In this document: in pieces, positions 63,555-64,000 of the stretch
Layout of the letters: each line of letters begins with the position of its first letter
Position numbering within the stretch: the stretch's first letter is position 1
Origin: Phalacrocorax aristotelis
Lineage: Eukaryota; Chordata; Aves; Suliformes; Phalacrocoracidae
NCBI RefSeq assembly: GCF_949628215.1
Contig: NW_027441111.1
Location: 1 to 64,000 of the forward strand
Direction: 5' to 3'
Length of the DNA: 64,000 bases
Notes under the pieces: generated by a model
Databases searched by the model: none
The model's input: the letters and a program-made list of their open reading frames with translations, nothing else
What the model was told of the DNA's origin: nothing
Position numbers and translations under genes: made by a program

Positions 63555-64000
63555 ACTGGGAGGGAACTGGGATGTACTGGGAGGCACTACAATGTGCGGG
63601 GATGCCCTGGGATGTACTGTGGAGGAACTAGGATGTACAGGCTTGTACTGGGTTGTACCGGGTGGAACTGGCAGGGATTTGGGATGTACCAGGATCTACT
63701 GGGATGTACTGGGAGGTAACTGTTATGTACTGGGAAGGAACAGGGAGGTAACTGGGATGTACTGGTAGGGAACTGGGATGTACTGGGAGGGAACTGGGAC
63801 GTACTGTGAGGACACTGGGATGTACTGGTATGTACTGGGAGGGAAGTGTTATGTACTGAGGGGAACTGGGACGTACTGGGATGTACTGGGAGGGAACTGT
63901 GAAGTACTGGGATGTACTGGGAGTGAACTGGGAGGGAACTGGTATGTAGTAGGATGTACTGGGTGGGAACTGGGATGTACCGGGAGGGAACTGGTATGTA
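63555..64000. repeat. 5,637-bp second-order repeat, start of copy 3
   Basis: The text from landmark 63584 to the window end follows that from 57947 at the same 5,637-bp offset, including the AAGGAACAGGGAGGTAACTG segment and the TACCGGGAGGG variant. It is cut by the window edge. Confidence 0.85.

Larger units (their letters stand above)
2685..64000. repeat. Giant higher-order palindromic satellite array
   Basis: The array fills the rest of the window and continues past its right edge. The monomers ACTGGGATGT and ACTGGGAGGGA form a 21-bp dimer. About 50-100 monomers plus non-periodic segments form a composite unit with a G-rich arm and an inverted C-rich arm. Spacing between the 58 landmark copies from 2241 runs (bp): 772, 1034, 1246, 1181, 1288, 1256, 1067, 1099, 1026, 1297, 1056, 1026, 1317, 1033, 1057, 1016, 1339, 1340, 1005, 1026, 1037, 1037, 1349, 1350, 1035, 974, 1026, 1318, 1076, 953, 1035, 962, 984, 1005, 1318, 1076, 1339, 1056, 1026, 941, 1339, 1056, 1351, 1004, 941, 879, 941, 879, 1035, 941, 962, 879, 941, 879, 1035, 941, 962. 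No unique sequence, transposon or gene interrupts it. The long open frames inside are a by-product of the stop-free 21-bp period. Confidence 0.97.

Noticed and set aside
2013..63631. Several hundred open frames of 60-330 codons on both strands
   Set aside because: All are translations of the same satellite. They overlap on both strands, repeat at unit spacing, have no domain and start at any ATG in GATGTAC.
2685..64000. CRISPR array
   Set aside because: There are no unique spacers between the repeats, the repeats are contiguous 10/11-bp monomers, and no cas-like gene is present.
2685..64000. Telomeric or interstitial telomere repeat
   Set aside because: The GGG runs sit in ACTGGGATGT and ACTGGGAGGGA; I saw no TTAGGG tandem run.
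2685..64000. CENP-B box-bearing centromeric satellite
   Set aside because: I saw no match to the TTCG....A..CGGG core of the CENP-B box. A centromeric role is only a hypothesis from the dyad symmetry, and a CpG-island region 1.7 kb away argues against a core centromere.
2985..64000. Insertion sequences or transposons with terminal inverted repeats of ~30 bp
   Set aside because: The inverted repeats are the satellite monomers themselves, they are contiguous at the centre, and no transposase-like frame or target duplication exists.

Overview
The window is eukaryotic and almost certainly from a bird. The first ~1.4 kb is CpG-rich with good GT/AG splice signals. It is followed by ~265 bp that look like an antisense retroviral LTR. 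From ~1.69 kb to the right edge at 64,000, everything is one satellite array. Its monomers are ACTGGGATGT (10 bp) and ACTGGGAGGGA (11 bp), usually alternating as a 21-bp dimer. The bird assignment rests on my memory that CCCAGT/ACTGGG minisatellites of this kind are abundant in avian, especially passerine, assemblies. No search was run. I see no prokaryotic gene, operon, RNA gene or CRISPR array.

Layout: 1-135 CpG-island first exon or promoter; 136-1081 two further candidate exons (522-713, 972-1081) with strong splice sites; 1082-1423 pyrimidine-rich low-complexity sequence; 1424-~1688 antisense solo or partial LTR; 1684-1731 a 22-bp tandem repeat; 1732-2684 G-rich satellite in one orientation; 2685-64000 the main array.

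The main array is hierarchical. Level 1 is the 10/11-bp monomer and level 2 the 21-bp dimer. Level 3 is a composite unit of 879-1351 bp: a G-rich arm on the + strand (about 550-1,000 bp), then a C-rich arm (about 300-400 bp) carrying the same monomers inverted. Each unit starts at a 56-60 bp near-perfect palindrome whose core is CCCTCCCAGTACTGGGAGGG. I count 57 such palindromes, and 58 copies (plus one diverged copy) of a non-periodic landmark beginning CACTACAATG. Landmark starts (position of the g before CACTAC), with class A or B by the text after the landmark (A GATTTGAAATGTCCTAGG, B GATTTGGGATGTACCAGG): 1779 diverged; 2241B 3013B 4047A 5293B 6474A 7762B 9018B 10085A 11184B 12210A 13507B 14563B 15589A 16906B 17939A 18996B 20012A 21351B 22691B 23696B 24722A 25759B 26796A 28145B 29495B 30530A 31504B 32530A 33848B 34924A 35877B 36912A 37874A 38858B 39863A 41181B 42257A 43596B 44652B 45678B(variant) 46619B 47958B 49014B 50365B 51369A 52310B 53189A 54130B 55009A 56044A 56985B 57947B 58826A 59767B 60646A 61681A 62622B 63584B. 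Level 4 is multi-unit blocks. The clearest is a 5,637-bp block of six units (879, 941, 879, 1035, 941, 962 bp) present twice in tandem at 52,281-63,554, with a third copy starting at 63,555. Older, looser repeats of ~6.8 kb and ~7.3 kb lie further left.

Units change length mostly in 21-bp steps, as expected from unequal exchange at the dimer level. The left edge is the most diverged and lacks the inverted arm. This suggests an ancestral one-orientation minisatellite, later inverted and amplified. The array has long open frames on both strands only because the 21-bp dimer is seven codons and lacks stops; I do not annotate these as genes.
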